From Nitrosovibrio sp. Nv6 (lineage in GTDB: Bacteria; Pseudomonadota; Gammaproteobacteria; Burkholderiales; Nitrosomonadaceae), in assembly GCF_900110495.1 (NCBI RefSeq), contig NZ_FODX01000007.1, forward strand, positions 62,001-126,000: DNA of 64,000 nucleotides. Direction: 5' to 3'. This document shows positions 24,785 through 34,619 of this stretch, piece by piece. The notes beneath the pieces were generated by a model, which searched no databases, was not told the origin of the DNA, and was given only the letters and a program-made list of their open reading frames with translations. The position numbers were made by a program, and so were the translations under genes. Position 1 is the stretch's first letter. Every line of letters starts with the position of its first letter.

Positions 24785-25213
24785 TTATTCCGGCGGAACG
24801 ACGCGCGGCCTGCGGTTTTCGTCTACCGCCACGTAAGTCAGCACCGCCTCGGTCACCATGCAGCATATTTCTTCATTGCCATGACGCAATCCCCGCTGGG
24901 AGTAAACCACGACATCCACGGTAATGGATGTACGTCCAACCTTGACGATGCTGGCATAGAAACTCACGACATCCCCGACAAACACCGGCTGTTTGAACAC
25001 GAAGGAATTCACCGCCACCGTCACCACGCGGCCTCGGGCCCGGCGGATTGCCGGAATGCTGCCGGCAATGTCGACCTGTGCCATGATCCAGCCGCCGAAT
25101 ACGTCCCCGGCATAGTTCGTATCCGTCGGCATTGGGACCAGGCGCAGTATCGGATCTCCCCCTTTGGGTAGCGATGTGGGTAGCGATGTTTGAATTTCTG
25201 CCTCAGCCTTCAC
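24785..25213 (-). CDS. Acyl-CoA thioesterase (YciA-type hotdog)
   Basis: 142 residues with a single hotdog fold: MPTDTNYAGDVFGGWIMAQVD near residue 30 carries the catalytic Asp and the Gly-Gly turn of the acyl-CoA thioesterase family, then a long helix and the VTVAVNSFVFKQPVFVGDVV strand typical of YciA. It hydrolyses acyl-CoA to free CoA and acid, perhaps to relieve CoA trapping during beta-oxidation. The start is GTG 25213. It lies 61 bp after the acyl-CoA ligase and 30 bp before the dehydrogenase/hydratase, so it is in the operon. Confidence 0.85.
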   Translation of the reverse strand: MKAEAEIQTSLPTSLPKGGDPILRLVPMPTDTNYAGDVFGGWIMAQVDIAGSIPAIRRARGRVVTVAVNSFVFKQPVFVGDVVSFYASIVKVGRTSITVDVVVYSQRGLRHGNEEICCMVTEAVLTYVAVDENRRPRVVPPE

Positions 25214-25274
25214 ATTTATGCCTCAAGTGTCGCGGTTTCCTGAATGGGGGAGTGAAACGTGACCCATCATCCGG

Positions 25275-27128
25275 CTAATGTCCCTCGTAGAGCCGTTCCA
25301 CTTCAGCGCGGTAATGGTTCAGCACATGCCTGCGCCGCAATTTCAGGGTAGGCGTCAGCATATGGTTCTCGATAGTCCACGGCTCCTTCGCCAGCCCCAC
25401 GCGGTATATTTTCGCATAGCCGGGAAATTCTTTTATCTGCCGGGCGATTCGTTCCAGCAAAATTTCTTCAAGCGAATGATCCCGCACCAGACGCCGCCAA
25501 TCGCGATCAAGGTTATATTGCCCGGCCATGTTTTCCCAATTGCCGGAATTCAGGACTACCAGCGCGCTTAAATATGAACGGCCTTCGCCAATTACCATCA
25601 CTTGATCGAATAGCGGATCACGCAAAATCGCCGCTTCCATATTCGCGGGCGGAATTTTCTCGCCGGTAGACATGACGATGATTTCCTTCAGGCGTCCGGT
25701 GATGGTTACCCTGCCATGCCCATCGATACGGGCGATGTCGCCGGAGTTGAGCCAGCCGCCAGGCATCATTACTGCCTTGGTGGCCTCCGGATCGTTCCAG
25801 TAACCCAGCATTACGTTGGGGCCGCGAATCAGCAGGGCATTGTTTTCACCAAGTTTTACTTCCACTCCCGGAATGGGACGGCCGACACTGGTGGGAACGT
25901 TGTCATCAGGCGTGTTGCAGCATACCACCGGGCTACTTTCTGTCATCCCATAGCCTTGCAGAATGGGAAGTCCCAAACCGATAAAAACCCGTGAGACATC
26001 GCCGGATAAGGCTGCGCCACCGCTCATTGCCATGCGCAGCCGTCCGCCCAGCTTGTTCATTACCTTCTTCGCCACCAGTTTTTCCAGCAGTGGCCACAAC
26101 AGATGGGAAAAATGCCGGGGACCACGCCGCTGCTGATACTCAAAGCGACCATAGCCGATATCAACTGCCAGCTCGAACAGTTTTCTGCGCAAGGCAGGCC
26201 CTTCCGCGAGCGCGATTTGAATTCCCGAGTAAATCCGCTCATAGATTCGGGGCACCGAAATCAGAATAGTCGGCCGGATGGTCCGCAAATCGTCCTGCAA
26301 CAGGTGAACAGAACGGGCGTAAGCGACAGTCGCCCCGCGCATAATGGGGACATAGTAGCCGACTGTTCGCTCGAAGGTATGCGATAGCGGCAGAAATGAA
26401 AGCAGCAGATCGTCCTGTCTGATAGGCACGACCTGGAGGGAGCTGTAAGCATTGGTAAGGATATTGTAATGGCTCAACATTACGCCCTTGGACCGGCCGG
26501 AGGTACCCGAGGTATAGATGATCGTGGCAAGTTCATGTGGATCACGATCAGTACTTTGTACCGCTTCAGCTTCTTCCGGCGGCCGCTCCGGCATCTCTTC
26601 CCCCAATCTGTCCGGCAGCCAGTCATGCAGCGCGAGCACGAGGTCGTCGCTGGGTTTTCTGGGACTCGCCTGGATCGTAATGACACGTACCAGACCACCG
26701 ATCTGATCCCGCACTTCGGAAAATGCTTGCCACTGCGCCAGTTCTTCCAGCAACAATACCTTGACACCCGCATCATGCAGGATATAGGCGGCGTTTTCCG
26801 GGCGATCCGCGGTATAAAGGGGTACAAGCACGAGTCCGAGTCTGAGCGCCGCATGCTCGAACATCACCCATTCCGGGCAGTTTCTTAACATCACCGCCAC
26901 CCGGTCGCCGGGGATAAGCTTCTCCCGGGAAAACGCAGCTTGCCAATGTGCGATGCGTTCATCCATCTGCGCCCAGGTGAGATCACGCCATTTGCCGCTC
27001 GACCGGTCGTAATCCCGGTAGGCGACCATTTCGGGCGAACGACGCACCCGTTCGCGGAACAGGCCGTCTAGCGTTCGAGCGGTTTCTACGGGGATAATGT
27101 CAGTCAGGTCGGGTTGTCCGGTTTGCAT
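25275..27128 (-). CDS. fadD: Long-chain fatty-acid--CoA ligase (AMP-forming)
   Basis: 617 residues, FAD15-like branch of the acyl-adenylating family. Motifs in order: TIIYTSGTSGRSKGVMLSH (P-loop, near residue 207), QGYGMTESSP (A5-type), GWLNSGDIARID and ITGRLKEIIVMSTGEKIPP (the hinge). The catalytic Lys that usually sits near the C-terminus fits LTPTLKLRRR. It activates free fatty acids to acyl-CoA at the inner face of the membrane. ATG 27128, with GGAAAA 7 bp upstream. It is the second gene of the cluster. Confidence 0.9.
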   Translation of the reverse strand: MQTGQPDLTDIIPVETARTLDGLFRERVRRSPEMVAYRDYDRSSGKWRDLTWAQMDERIAHWQAAFSREKLIPGDRVAVMLRNCPEWVMFEHAALRLGLVLVPLYTADRPENAAYILHDAGVKVLLLEELAQWQAFSEVRDQIGGLVRVITIQASPRKPSDDLVLALHDWLPDRLGEEMPERPPEEAEAVQSTDRDPHELATIIYTSGTSGRSKGVMLSHYNILTNAYSSLQVVPIRQDDLLLSFLPLSHTFERTVGYYVPIMRGATVAYARSVHLLQDDLRTIRPTILISVPRIYERIYSGIQIALAEGPALRRKLFELAVDIGYGRFEYQQRRGPRHFSHLLWPLLEKLVAKKVMNKLGGRLRMAMSGGAALSGDVSRVFIGLGLPILQGYGMTESSPVVCCNTPDDNVPTSVGRPIPGVEVKLGENNALLIRGPNVMLGYWNDPEATKAVMMPGGWLNSGDIARIDGHGRVTITGRLKEIIVMSTGEKIPPANMEAAILRDPLFDQVMVIGEGRSYLSALVVLNSGNWENMAGQYNLDRDWRRLVRDHSLEEILLERIARQIKEFPGYAKIYRVGLAKEPWTIENHMLTPTLKLRRRHVLNHYRAEVERLYEGH

Positions 27129-27215
27129 GATGTTTTCCGTATACTGCTATTTTTAACTTGGCGGGATTATTCCGGCTAGCCTTTATCCTGTCCATGCGCC
27201 CACTCCATGCGCCAC

Positions 27216-29558
27216 TCATGCAGTTGATTGCGCCGGCGCAGCTTCCGGCACGATGACTGATGCGCCGTCAAAATCCGGAGGAAAATCGTCTACCATAATG
27301 ACACGGCGGCGCAATGATTTCATTTCCCCCATCAGCTCCAGTTCCGAAGCGGTGATGACTCTCTGCTTGAGAGCAGCCTCAATTCTCTCGTCGCCCTGGG
27401 CCGGAATTCGGCCTGTCTTGACCGCGGCGCGCAACTTGGCTTCCACGGCATCGCACACCATTGCGCACTGGAGGGCCTGTTCCAGAATGCCCAGCGGCTC
27501 GTCAGCGGAGGCTGGCAGGTAAATGCCCGCCGTTAGCCGGTCGCGCGCTTCCCCTGGGGACAGCATCAGCTTGGCTACTTCATGACCCAGCTTATCCGAA
27601 GGCGGTGAAAACGGCTTGCTCCAGGGGAATATCATAAAACGCAGCGCTCGCCCCGCGACAACGCTACCAGGAAAATTATCGAGCAATCCCTCGAATGCCT
27701 GCTGCATGCGATAAAGCGCATCTTGCATGGCCCAATGCAGCAGGGGTAAGTCCGCAGCGGGCCGGCCGTCGTCTTTATAACGTTTGAGCGTTGCCGAGCA
27801 CAAATAAAGCATGCTGAGAATATCGCCAAGACGGGCAGATATTCTTTCCTTCCGCTTCAAGGTTCCCCCCAGGATCAGAAGGGAGATATCGGCGAGAAAA
27901 GCGAAAGCGGCGGAGAAACGCATCAGTTGGCTGTAATAACGTTGCGTTTCAGGGCCCTCGCTGCCGGGAGCAATCGCAAGAGTGCCGCCGGTAAGTCCAT
28001 GCAGCAGGGTGCGCAAGCCATTGCCGAGAGTGAAAGCAACGTGTCCGCTGAATGCCCGGTCAAATTGCACGGAGGCACGTACCGCATCGGCATCGTTGGC
28101 AGCCTGTATTTCCTTCAGCAAGTACGGATGGCACCGTATGGCTCCCTGACCGAAAATGATCATATTTCGAGTGAGGATATTGGCGCCTTCCACTGTGATG
28201 CTGACGGGGATATGCTGATAGTTGCGTCCCAGATAGTTGCTGGGCCCGAGACAAATACCCTTGCCGCCGTGAACATCCATGGCGTCGTTTATCGCCTGGC
28301 GTCCACGTTCAGTAAGATGATATTTGACAATGGCCGAGATGACCGAGGGTTTTTCGCCCAGATCCACCGCCCCCGCCGTCATTATCCGCGCTGCATCCAT
28401 CATGTAAGTGTTGCCGCCGATTCTTGCCAGCGCTTCTTCAACGCCTTCAAAACGTCCGATTGGCATCTTGAACTGCACTCGTACTCTGCCGTATGCGCCA
28501 GTGGTGCGCGCTGCCAGCTTGGCCGCACCGGTGCTGGTGGCAGGCAGGGAAATCGAACGCCCGACTGCCAGGCAGTTCATCAGCATGCGCCAGCCGCTGC
28601 CCACCCCTTCGAGCCCCCCGATTACCCATTCCATCGGGATGAATACGTCTTTCCCCGAATTGGGGCCATTCTGAAAAGCGGCATCGAGCGGGAAATGGCG
28701 CCGGCCGATGCTTATGCCCGGCGTGCTGGTGGGAATCAGCGCCAGTGTAATCCCCAGGTCCTTCTCGTCGCCCAATAGCCCATCCGGATCATGCAACTTG
28801 AAGGCAAGGCCGAGGAGCGTTGCGACCGGCCCCAAGGTAATGTAGCGTTTTTCCCAGTTGATCCGTATGCCCAACACGTGTTCATCGCCATTGAATTCGC
28901 CGTGGCAGACAATGCCGGTATCGGGAATTGCGCCCGCGTCAGAGCCTGCATCCGGTCCGGTAAGCGCAAAACAGGGCACTTCCAGCCCTTTTGCCAGGCG
29001 TGGCAGATAATGATTTTTTTGCTCTTCCGTACCGTATTGCAACAACAGCTCTGCTGGCCCCAAGGAATTCGGCACCATCACCGACACTGCCGCGGTTCCG
29101 CTGCGCGAACTGATTTTCATGACCACCTCGGAATGCGCCAGTGCCGAGAAACCGTGGCCACCATATTGCCGGGGGATGATCATCCCGAAAAAACCATTGT
29201 CCTTGATGAATTGCCAGACATGGGGCGGCAGGTCATAAAGTTCACGCGTAATTCGCCACTCGTCCAGCATCGCGCACAATTGCTCGACCGGGCCGGCAAG
29301 AAAGGCTTTTTCCTCCGCGCTGAGTTTCGGTTTGGGATAAGTCAGCAACTTGTTCCAGTTCGGCCTGCCGCTGAACAATTCTCCATCCCACCATACCGTT
29401 CCCGCATCCAGCGCTTCCTGCTCGGTCTGCGAAACCTGCGGCAGGATTTTGCGGAAAATTTTGAGCATGTGGTTCGAAATGAGCGCGCGACGCACCGGCG
29501 GAACGAAAAGAATAACGCCGATAATCAGAACCAGCATCAGAAGCAGAGAAGAAATCAA
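27216..29558 (-). CDS. fadE: Acyl-CoA dehydrogenase, FadE type
   Basis: 780 residues, the long FadE class (about 800) with an extra C-terminal domain (DUF1974) rather than the 380-residue mitochondrial type. A hydrophobic N-terminal segment (SLLLMLVLIIGVILFV) suggests inner-membrane attachment. The flavin domain shows MIIPRQYGGHGFS and CFALTGPDAGSDAGA; a GGKGICLGPSNYLGR segment lies further on. It catalyses the first oxidation of acyl-CoA. Start TTG 29558 has AGGAAAA 8 bp upstream. First gene of the five-gene cluster; the 60 bp before it separate it from the BON lipoprotein gene. Confidence 0.9.
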   Translation of the reverse strand: MISSLLLMLVLIIGVILFVPPVRRALISNHMLKIFRKILPQVSQTEQEALDAGTVWWDGELFSGRPNWNKLLTYPKPKLSAEEKAFLAGPVEQLCAMLDEWRITRELYDLPPHVWQFIKDNGFFGMIIPRQYGGHGFSALAHSEVVMKISSRSGTAAVSVMVPNSLGPAELLLQYGTEEQKNHYLPRLAKGLEVPCFALTGPDAGSDAGAIPDTGIVCHGEFNGDEHVLGIRINWEKRYITLGPVATLLGLAFKLHDPDGLLGDEKDLGITLALIPTSTPGISIGRRHFPLDAAFQNGPNSGKDVFIPMEWVIGGLEGVGSGWRMLMNCLAVGRSISLPATSTGAAKLAARTTGAYGRVRVQFKMPIGRFEGVEEALARIGGNTYMMDAARIMTAGAVDLGEKPSVISAIVKYHLTERGRQAINDAMDVHGGKGICLGPSNYLGRNYQHIPVSITVEGANILTRNMIIFGQGAIRCHPYLLKEIQAANDADAVRASVQFDRAFSGHVAFTLGNGLRTLLHGLTGGTLAIAPGSEGPETQRYYSQLMRFSAAFAFLADISLLILGGTLKRKERISARLGDILSMLYLCSATLKRYKDDGRPAADLPLLHWAMQDALYRMQQAFEGLLDNFPGSVVAGRALRFMIFPWSKPFSPPSDKLGHEVAKLMLSPGEARDRLTAGIYLPASADEPLGILEQALQCAMVCDAVEAKLRAAVKTGRIPAQGDERIEAALKQRVITASELELMGEMKSLRRRVIMVDDFPPDFDGASVIVPEAAPAQSTA

Positions 29559-29622
29559 GATAATTTTCCTGCGTAGTTTTGCGACAGCTGTATCACTACC
29601 CTCTACGGGACTTCGGATAAAA

Positions 29623-29988
29623 TCAACTACCCGCTGTGTCTGCTGGCGCAGCCCCGCTTCTTACGCTCATTTTATTGTCTACTTTCTTGACGCCTTCAGC
29701 CATCCACGTGAGCATGTTTACCCGCTCCAGCTGGGTTTCGTTGTCCGCAAAACCGCTGAGCATAACCTTGCCATCGTTTGCCTCGACTTTGACATCCAGA
29801 TGTCTTACCTCGGGGTCGGCCAGTAACGCAGCCTTTATCGTGCTGTTGAGGGTGCTATCGTCTACCTGCCCCTGTGCTGGAGGCTCCACCCAGGATTCAT
29901 GCACTTTTTCGGATTTTCCGCAACCGGCGACCGACAAGGCGCCGACAAGGGTTACGGCTAGAACAATCAATCCGTATCTATCGTTCAT
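29623..29988 (-). CDS. BON-domain lipoprotein
   Basis: 121 residues with a lipoprotein signal (LAVTLVGALSVAGCGKSEKV; Cys at about 23) and one BON domain from about residue 42 (LNSTIKAALLADPEVRHLDV, then KVMLSGFADNETQLE and a GVKKVDNKMSV strand). BON domains bind phospholipid surfaces and occur in OsmY and DolP, which protect the envelope. ATG 29988 has AAGGAAAAAC 3-8 bp upstream. Placed between miaA and the fadE gene on the same strand, but with its own 64-bp leader. Confidence 0.8.
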   Translation of the reverse strand: MNDRYGLIVLAVTLVGALSVAGCGKSEKVHESWVEPPAQGQVDDSTLNSTIKAALLADPEVRHLDVKVEANDGKVMLSGFADNETQLERVNMLTWMAEGVKKVDNKMSVRSGAAPADTAGS

Positions 29989-30052
29989 TTTGTTTTTCCT
30001 TCAGAATTTATTTAAAGAAATATCAACCGAGCCGTCAAACAAATCATCCCGA

Positions 30053-31042
30053 TTATGAAGCCTCTGCAGGTTTCAAGCCAGTATCCAGGAGGTATCTGCG
30101 TATCTGTTGCGGCAAATTTTCTTCCAGGCAATCGAATTCCTGTATTTCTTTCATGGAACGCAACCAGGTGAGCTGGCGCTTGGCCAGTTGCCGTGTGGCG
30201 GCCAGTGCCATTTCCTGCAGTCTTTCCGCATCGATTTCTTTTTCCAGATACATCCATGCCTGCCGATAACCGACGCAGCGCATCGAAGGACTCTCATCGT
30301 TCAGATCGAATTTATCACGGATTGTGCGGACTTCGTCGATTAATCCCAGTTTGAGCATTTGCTCGAAGCGCTGCGCAATGCGTTGATGCAGCAACCCGCG
30401 ATTAGAGGGAATTAGGGCGATCTTGGTCACACGATAAGGAAGAGAAACGCGTCTGGGCTTCTTCAGTATTTCCGACATGGGCTTATCGGTGAGATAACAC
30501 ACTTCAAGCGCGCGCTGAATGCGCTGGCTATCCGCCGGCTGAATGCGCGCCGCACTGACGGGATCCAGCCGCGACAACTCCTTGTGCATCGCGATCCAGC
30601 CGTGTTCTTCTGCTTTGGCTTCGATCATCGCGCGAACGCCGCTGTCTGCGGAGGGAAGCTCCGAAAGACCGTTTAGCAGAGCCGTGAAATAGAGCATGGT
30701 CCCGCCGGTCAGCAGTGGAATATTGCCTTGTTGCGTAATCTCGCGCATCGCGGCAAGTGCGTCAGAGAGGAATTGCGCCGCGGAATAACGCCCATCCGGC
30801 TCAATCAGGTCGATGAGATGATGCGGCACCGCAGCCCGGGATTCCGCGTCGGGTTTCGCCGTACCGATATTCATGTGCCGATAGACCTGGGCCGAGTCCA
30901 CGCTGACGATTTCCACCGGCAAATACCGGGCGATTTCCAGCGCGATACCGCTTTTGCCGCTTGCGGTAGGACCCATCAGAAATATTGCCGGCGGTTGGTC
31001 GGCCGGATGCGGATTTTGGACTTTTATGCTCTGCTGTGTCAC
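30053..31042 (-). CDS. miaA: tRNA dimethylallyltransferase
   Basis: 329 residues. MiaA adds dimethylallyl to A37 of tRNAs that read codons starting with U. Walker-type loop GPTASGKSGIALEIAR at residues 24-39, the catalytic SVDSAQVYRHMNIGTAKP segment, and the family's VPHHLIDLIEPDGRYSAAQF and RAGLIDEVR-like segment (LGLIDEVRTIRD) are present, as is the conserved MRCVGYRQ. GTG 31042 is used as the start. Divergent from the DAHP synthase gene. hfq does not follow it as it does in gammaproteobacteria. Confidence 0.95.
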   Translation of the reverse strand: MTQQSIKVQNPHPADQPPAIFLMGPTASGKSGIALEIARYLPVEIVSVDSAQVYRHMNIGTAKPDAESRAAVPHHLIDLIEPDGRYSAAQFLSDALAAMREITQQGNIPLLTGGTMLYFTALLNGLSELPSADSGVRAMIEAKAEEHGWIAMHKELSRLDPVSAARIQPADSQRIQRALEVCYLTDKPMSEILKKPRRVSLPYRVTKIALIPSNRGLLHQRIAQRFEQMLKLGLIDEVRTIRDKFDLNDESPSMRCVGYRQAWMYLEKEIDAERLQEMALAATRQLAKRQLTWLRSMKEIQEFDCLEENLPQQIRRYLLDTGLKPAEAS

Positions 31043-31281
31043 AGGTAAACGGTGCGGACCGGCTTATGTTGGTAGCGTGACGCCCGCAAGGCCATCTTTT
31101 GCTTTTTTAACGAAGCCTTTCAGATCGAGGAATGAATTTCGGGTTCCTATTTATGTAGGAAAAAGTTATTAAACGCCATATTCAATTGAATGGCAAGCAT
31201 CGGTTTTTTCGGTTAGAATTCCGTTTTTTCGCACGCCATGCCTTCAACGCACTCCGGTTTGCCGATACCCGATACTACCCC

Positions 31282-32400
31282 ATGATCCTTGTTCTGAACC
31301 CGGATACTCGTCCGGATAGCCCCGAATATAAGCAGTTATTGGCGCATCTCGCCAATTTACCCGGTATTTCCACGCGCGTGCATACTGAGGTCGGCATCGA
31401 GCAGACGCTTACCGAGGTGTATCTGATCGGAAATACCAAGCCACTCCCCGTCGAGGAAATGCAAAACCTGCCTTGTGTCGAGCAGGTTGTCCGAATCTCG
31501 GAGGAGTATCGTGTCCTCGGGCGGCACAAGAACGATCACCGGTCCACACACTTCAACTATAACGGCGTGCGCTTTGGCCAGGATACGCTGAACGTGTTCG
31601 CCGGGCTATGCGCGGTGGATACGCTGGAGCATGTCGAATCGATGATGCAGGCGTTACGCGACAATGGGCAGGTGTGCACGCGCATGGGAGCCTATAAGCC
31701 GCGTACCAGTCCGTACTCGTTCCAGGGCCACGGCAAAGCCTGCTTGCCCTACGTGTTCGAGCTGGCCGGGAAATACGGCATCAAAGTGATAGCCATGGAA
31801 ATCACTCATGAATCTCATGTGGAAGAAATTTGTGAGGCGCTTTACCGGACAGGCAATTCAACGGGTGTGATGCTGCAAATCGGCACGCGCAACACGCAAA
31901 ATTTCGAACTGCTGAAAATCGTCGGACGCCAGCAGGAATTTCCGGTACTGCTCAAGCGCGGCTTCGGCATTACATTGGATGAATCGCTGAACGCCGCGGA
32001 ATACCTGGCTTCCGAGGGCAACCGCAAGGTCGTCTTTGGCCTGCGCGGCATGAAAACCAATATGGCCGATCCTCATCGCAATTTCGTGGATTTTGCCCAT
32101 GTGCCGGTGGTCAAGCGCCTGACGCGGATGCCGGTTTGCATAGACCCTTCGCATTCCGTGGGCCTGCGCGCTTCTTCGCCCGATAACCTGCTCGATATCA
32201 TGCACGTGACCGCCCAAGGGGTGATTGCGGGCGCCAATATGGTACTGGTGGATTTTCACCCCGTACCGGGCAAAGCCCTCGTGGACGGCCCGCAGGCGCT
32301 GCTGATCAGGGAGTTGCCGTTCTTTCTGGAAGATGTTCGCATCGCGCGTGAAGCTTATGAACAACGCGTCGCTCTGGCTGGACGTTATCAGGAGCCGTAG
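31282..32400 (+). CDS. 3-deoxy-7-phosphoheptulonate synthase (class I-beta)
   Basis: 372 residues from ATG 31282. The frame is open 32 codons further, but MILVLNPDTRPDS is the family's usual start. An N-terminal ferredoxin-like regulatory domain (about 70 residues) precedes a TIM barrel that condenses PEP and erythrose-4-phosphate, the entry to aromatic amino acids. Barrel motifs: AGLCAVDT (the GPCSVE-like segment here read as GLCAVDT), MGAYKPRTSPYSFQGHG, MLQIGTRNTQNFELL, LLKRGFGITLDE, and CIDPSHSVGLR. The AGLCAVDT variant in place of the usual AGPCSVE/AGPCAVE is worth noting. The enzyme needs a metal. Single gene. Confidence 0.88.
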   Translation: MILVLNPDTRPDSPEYKQLLAHLANLPGISTRVHTEVGIEQTLTEVYLIGNTKPLPVEEMQNLPCVEQVVRISEEYRVLGRHKNDHRSTHFNYNGVRFGQDTLNVFAGLCAVDTLEHVESMMQALRDNGQVCTRMGAYKPRTSPYSFQGHGKACLPYVFELAGKYGIKVIAMEITHESHVEEICEALYRTGNSTGVMLQIGTRNTQNFELLKIVGRQQEFPVLLKRGFGITLDESLNAAEYLASEGNRKVVFGLRGMKTNMADPHRNFVDFAHVPVVKRLTRMPVCIDPSHSVGLRASSPDNLLDIMHVTAQGVIAGANMVLVDFHPVPGKALVDGPQALLIRELPFFLEDVRIAREAYEQRVALAGRYQEP

Positions 32401-32462
32401 GCTCCATTATTTTCCATAAAATATTCTTAAAAAACGCGAACTCATAAATATCCGCATTGGGA

Positions 32463-33455
32463 ATGCCCGTCCACCTTGCCATGCTTCTCGATAAGATACG
32501 GCGCAGCATTTTAATATTGCTGCTTGTATTTTCCGCATCACTTTGGTCTTCTATGGGCGTTGCGGGCGCTGTTGACGTTGCGGACGAAGCTTCGCCGCTC
32601 ATTTTTCCCATTAATCTGACCGATGACCGTGGCCGCAGCGTCCGTCTGGAACATTTTGCCGAGCGTATCATTTCCCTTTCTCCGCATATCACTGAACTGG
32701 TATTCGCAGCAGGAGCCGGGGACAAACTGGTAGGCGTCAGCCGTTACAGCGATTACCCCGCCGCCGCCAGGTCTATTATGGATGTCGGCGATTCATCCAG
32801 CCTTGATCTGGAGAGAATTATTGCCCTCCAGCCTGACTTGGTGATTGCATGGCGAAGCGGCAATGCCTCAATGGATATCGGGAAGCTGGAGAAACTGGGC
32901 ATCACTGTTTTTGTCACTGAAGCATCCAGGCTGGAAGATGTTCCGCGGTTGCTGCGGGCAACCGGCAAGCTGGCGGGAACCTCAACGCGCGCGGGACCAG
33001 CGGCGAAGACCTATGAGGAGGAGTTGCAGCGAATCAAGCTGAACTATGGTGGACGTCATAAAATCAGCGTATTTCAGCTGATCTGGCATCAGCCGTTAAT
33101 GACGGTGAATGGCAATCATGTTATCAGCGATATCATCAACATTTGTGGAGGCGCCAATATATTCGCGTCCGCGCCTTCCTTGACACCGGTGATATCCGCC
33201 GAAAATTTACTGGAAGCCGATCCTCAGGCCGTTATCAGCAGTGTGCAGCTTGAATTGGCTGAAACTGGAACGAAGCAGTTGTTGCGCGGTTTCCCGGACA
33301 TCAGCGCAGTCAGGAACGACCATTTGTTTTTTGTGCATCCCGATCTCTTGCATCGCCAGGCTGTTCGAATGCTGCAAGCAGCAAAAACAGTCTGTGCGAA
33401 GCTGGAAAGCGTTCGGTCAGACCAGGGGAAGAATGTTTTTCAACAAGGCATTTAA
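32463..33455 (+). CDS. ABC-transporter substrate-binding protein, BtuF-like
   Basis: 330 residues from ATG 32463 (GGGA directly upstream is a poor ribosome site). A signal peptide (RRSILILLLVFSASLW, cut after VAGA) sends it to the periplasm. The mature part has the two-lobe fold of cobalamin/Fe-siderophore binding proteins: RIISLSPHITELVFAAGAGD, DYPAAARSIMDVGD, IIALQPDLVIAW and a long linking helix near 150-180. BtuF binds vitamin B12, and this fits a cobalamin-dependent metH in the same window, though iron chelates are equally possible. No permease or ATPase gene is next to it. Confidence 0.75.
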   Translation: MPVHLAMLLDKIRRSILILLLVFSASLWSSMGVAGAVDVADEASPLIFPINLTDDRGRSVRLEHFAERIISLSPHITELVFAAGAGDKLVGVSRYSDYPAAARSIMDVGDSSSLDLERIIALQPDLVIAWRSGNASMDIGKLEKLGITVFVTEASRLEDVPRLLRATGKLAGTSTRAGPAAKTYEEELQRIKLNYGGRHKISVFQLIWHQPLMTVNGNHVISDIINICGGANIFASAPSLTPVISAENLLEADPQAVISSVQLELAETGTKQLLRGFPDISAVRNDHLFFVHPDLLHRQAVRMLQAAKTVCAKLESVRSDQGKNVFQQGI

Positions 33456-33674
33456 CCTCGCAACAATAAAAGGGAATTTTGAGGATGCCTCAAGCGGAGC
33501 CGATTTCCTTTAAGTCCGACAGGTTGTTAAAATAACGGTCCACGGCTTTTGCCATCGGATTATCGAACCATTGTGCATATGTGGACTCCCACGGAGTGTG
33601 CAGTGGTTGCTGAACCGCGAACAGTACCGTGAGCATTATCGGTGCTTGAATGAAGTTTTTATGGAGAATGACCA

Positions 33675-34619
33675 ATGATCAAGGTATTGCTTGCAAATCC
33701 TCGCGGTTTTTGTGCCGGAGTGGATCGTGCGATAGAAATTGTCGAGCGAGCGCTGAGTATGCATGGGGCGCCAATTTATGTACGCCACGAGGTGGTGCAT
33801 AACCGCTTCGTGGTGGAGAATCTGGAGAAAAAGGGAGCTGTATTTGTCGAAAATCTCGATGAAGTGCCCGTTGGCAGCATTCTGATCTTTAGCGCGCATG
33901 GGGTTTCCCATGAGGTACGGCGAGAAGCCGAGGCGCAACAGTTCAAGGTGTTCGACGCCACTTGTCCGCTGGTGACCAAAGTCCATATTGAAGTGGCAAA
34001 AATGCGGGAGCAGGGAAGGGAAATCATCATGATCGGCCACGCAGGACATCCCGAAGTAGAGGGCACGATGGGACAGGCTGAAGGAGACGGCCCTTGCATG
34101 TACCTGGTGGAAACAGAAGAAGATGTTGACAACTTGCAGGTCAAAGACCCGACTCATCTGGCCTATGTTACCCAGACCACGCTTTCGGTGGATGATGCGA
34201 CGCGGGTGATCAAGGCTTTGAAGAAGCGCTTTCCAAAAATTACCGGGCCAAAAAAGGACGATATTTGCTACGCGACCCAAAACCGGCAGGATGCCGTCAA
34301 AATGATGGTCAAGCAGTGTGACCTGGTAATTGTGGTTGGCTCACCCAACAGTTCCAACTCCAACCGGTTATGTGAAGTTGCAAGGAATGCGGGCGTGGAC
34401 GCATATATGATAGATCGCGCCGAGCAGTTGCAGGAGAGGTGGCTGAAAGGAAAAGACCAGATCGGTATCACCGCCGGCGCTTCCGCACCAGAAGTACTGG
34501 TGCAGGAAGTCATTTCGAGACTGAGACAGATAGGAGCAGGACAAGCGGGAAAGGAAGTGGTGGTGGAGGAACTGAGTGGCGTGGTTGAGTCGGTGGTATT
34601 TCCGTTGCCCAAAAATTGA
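33675..34619 (+). CDS. ispH: 4-hydroxy-3-methylbut-2-enyl diphosphate reductase
   Basis: 314 residues. IspH makes IPP and DMAPP in the last step of the MEP isoprenoid pathway, using an iron-sulphur cluster. The three cluster cysteines are Cys13 ([12 protein letters not shown]), Cys97 ([12 protein letters not shown]) and Cys198 ([10 protein letters not shown]). His42, His125 and Glu127 ([10 protein letters not shown]) and the [10 protein letters not shown] substrate motif are present. ATG 33675 follows AATGACC with GGAGAATG about 8 bp upstream. Stand-alone gene with a 219-bp leader that contains no other gene. Confidence 0.97.
   Translation: MIKVLLANPRGFCAGVDRAIEIVERALSMHGAPIYVRHEVVHNRFVVENLEKKGAVFVENLDEVPVGSILIFSAHGVSHEVRREAEAQQFKVFDATCPLVTKVHIEVAKMREQGREIIMIGHAGHPEVEGTMGQAEGDGPCMYLVETEEDVDNLQVKDPTHLAYVTQTTLSVDDATRVIKALKKRFPKITGPKKDDICYATQNRQDAVKMMVKQCDLVIVVGSPNSSNSNRLCEVARNAGVDAYMIDRAEQLQERWLKGKDQIGITAGASAPEVLVQEVISRLRQIGAGQAGKEVVVEELSGVVESVVFPLPKN

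Noticed and set aside
27927..28778. 283-codon plus-strand frame
   Set aside because: Antisense to the acyl-CoA dehydrogenase, without ribosome site or recognisable sequence.
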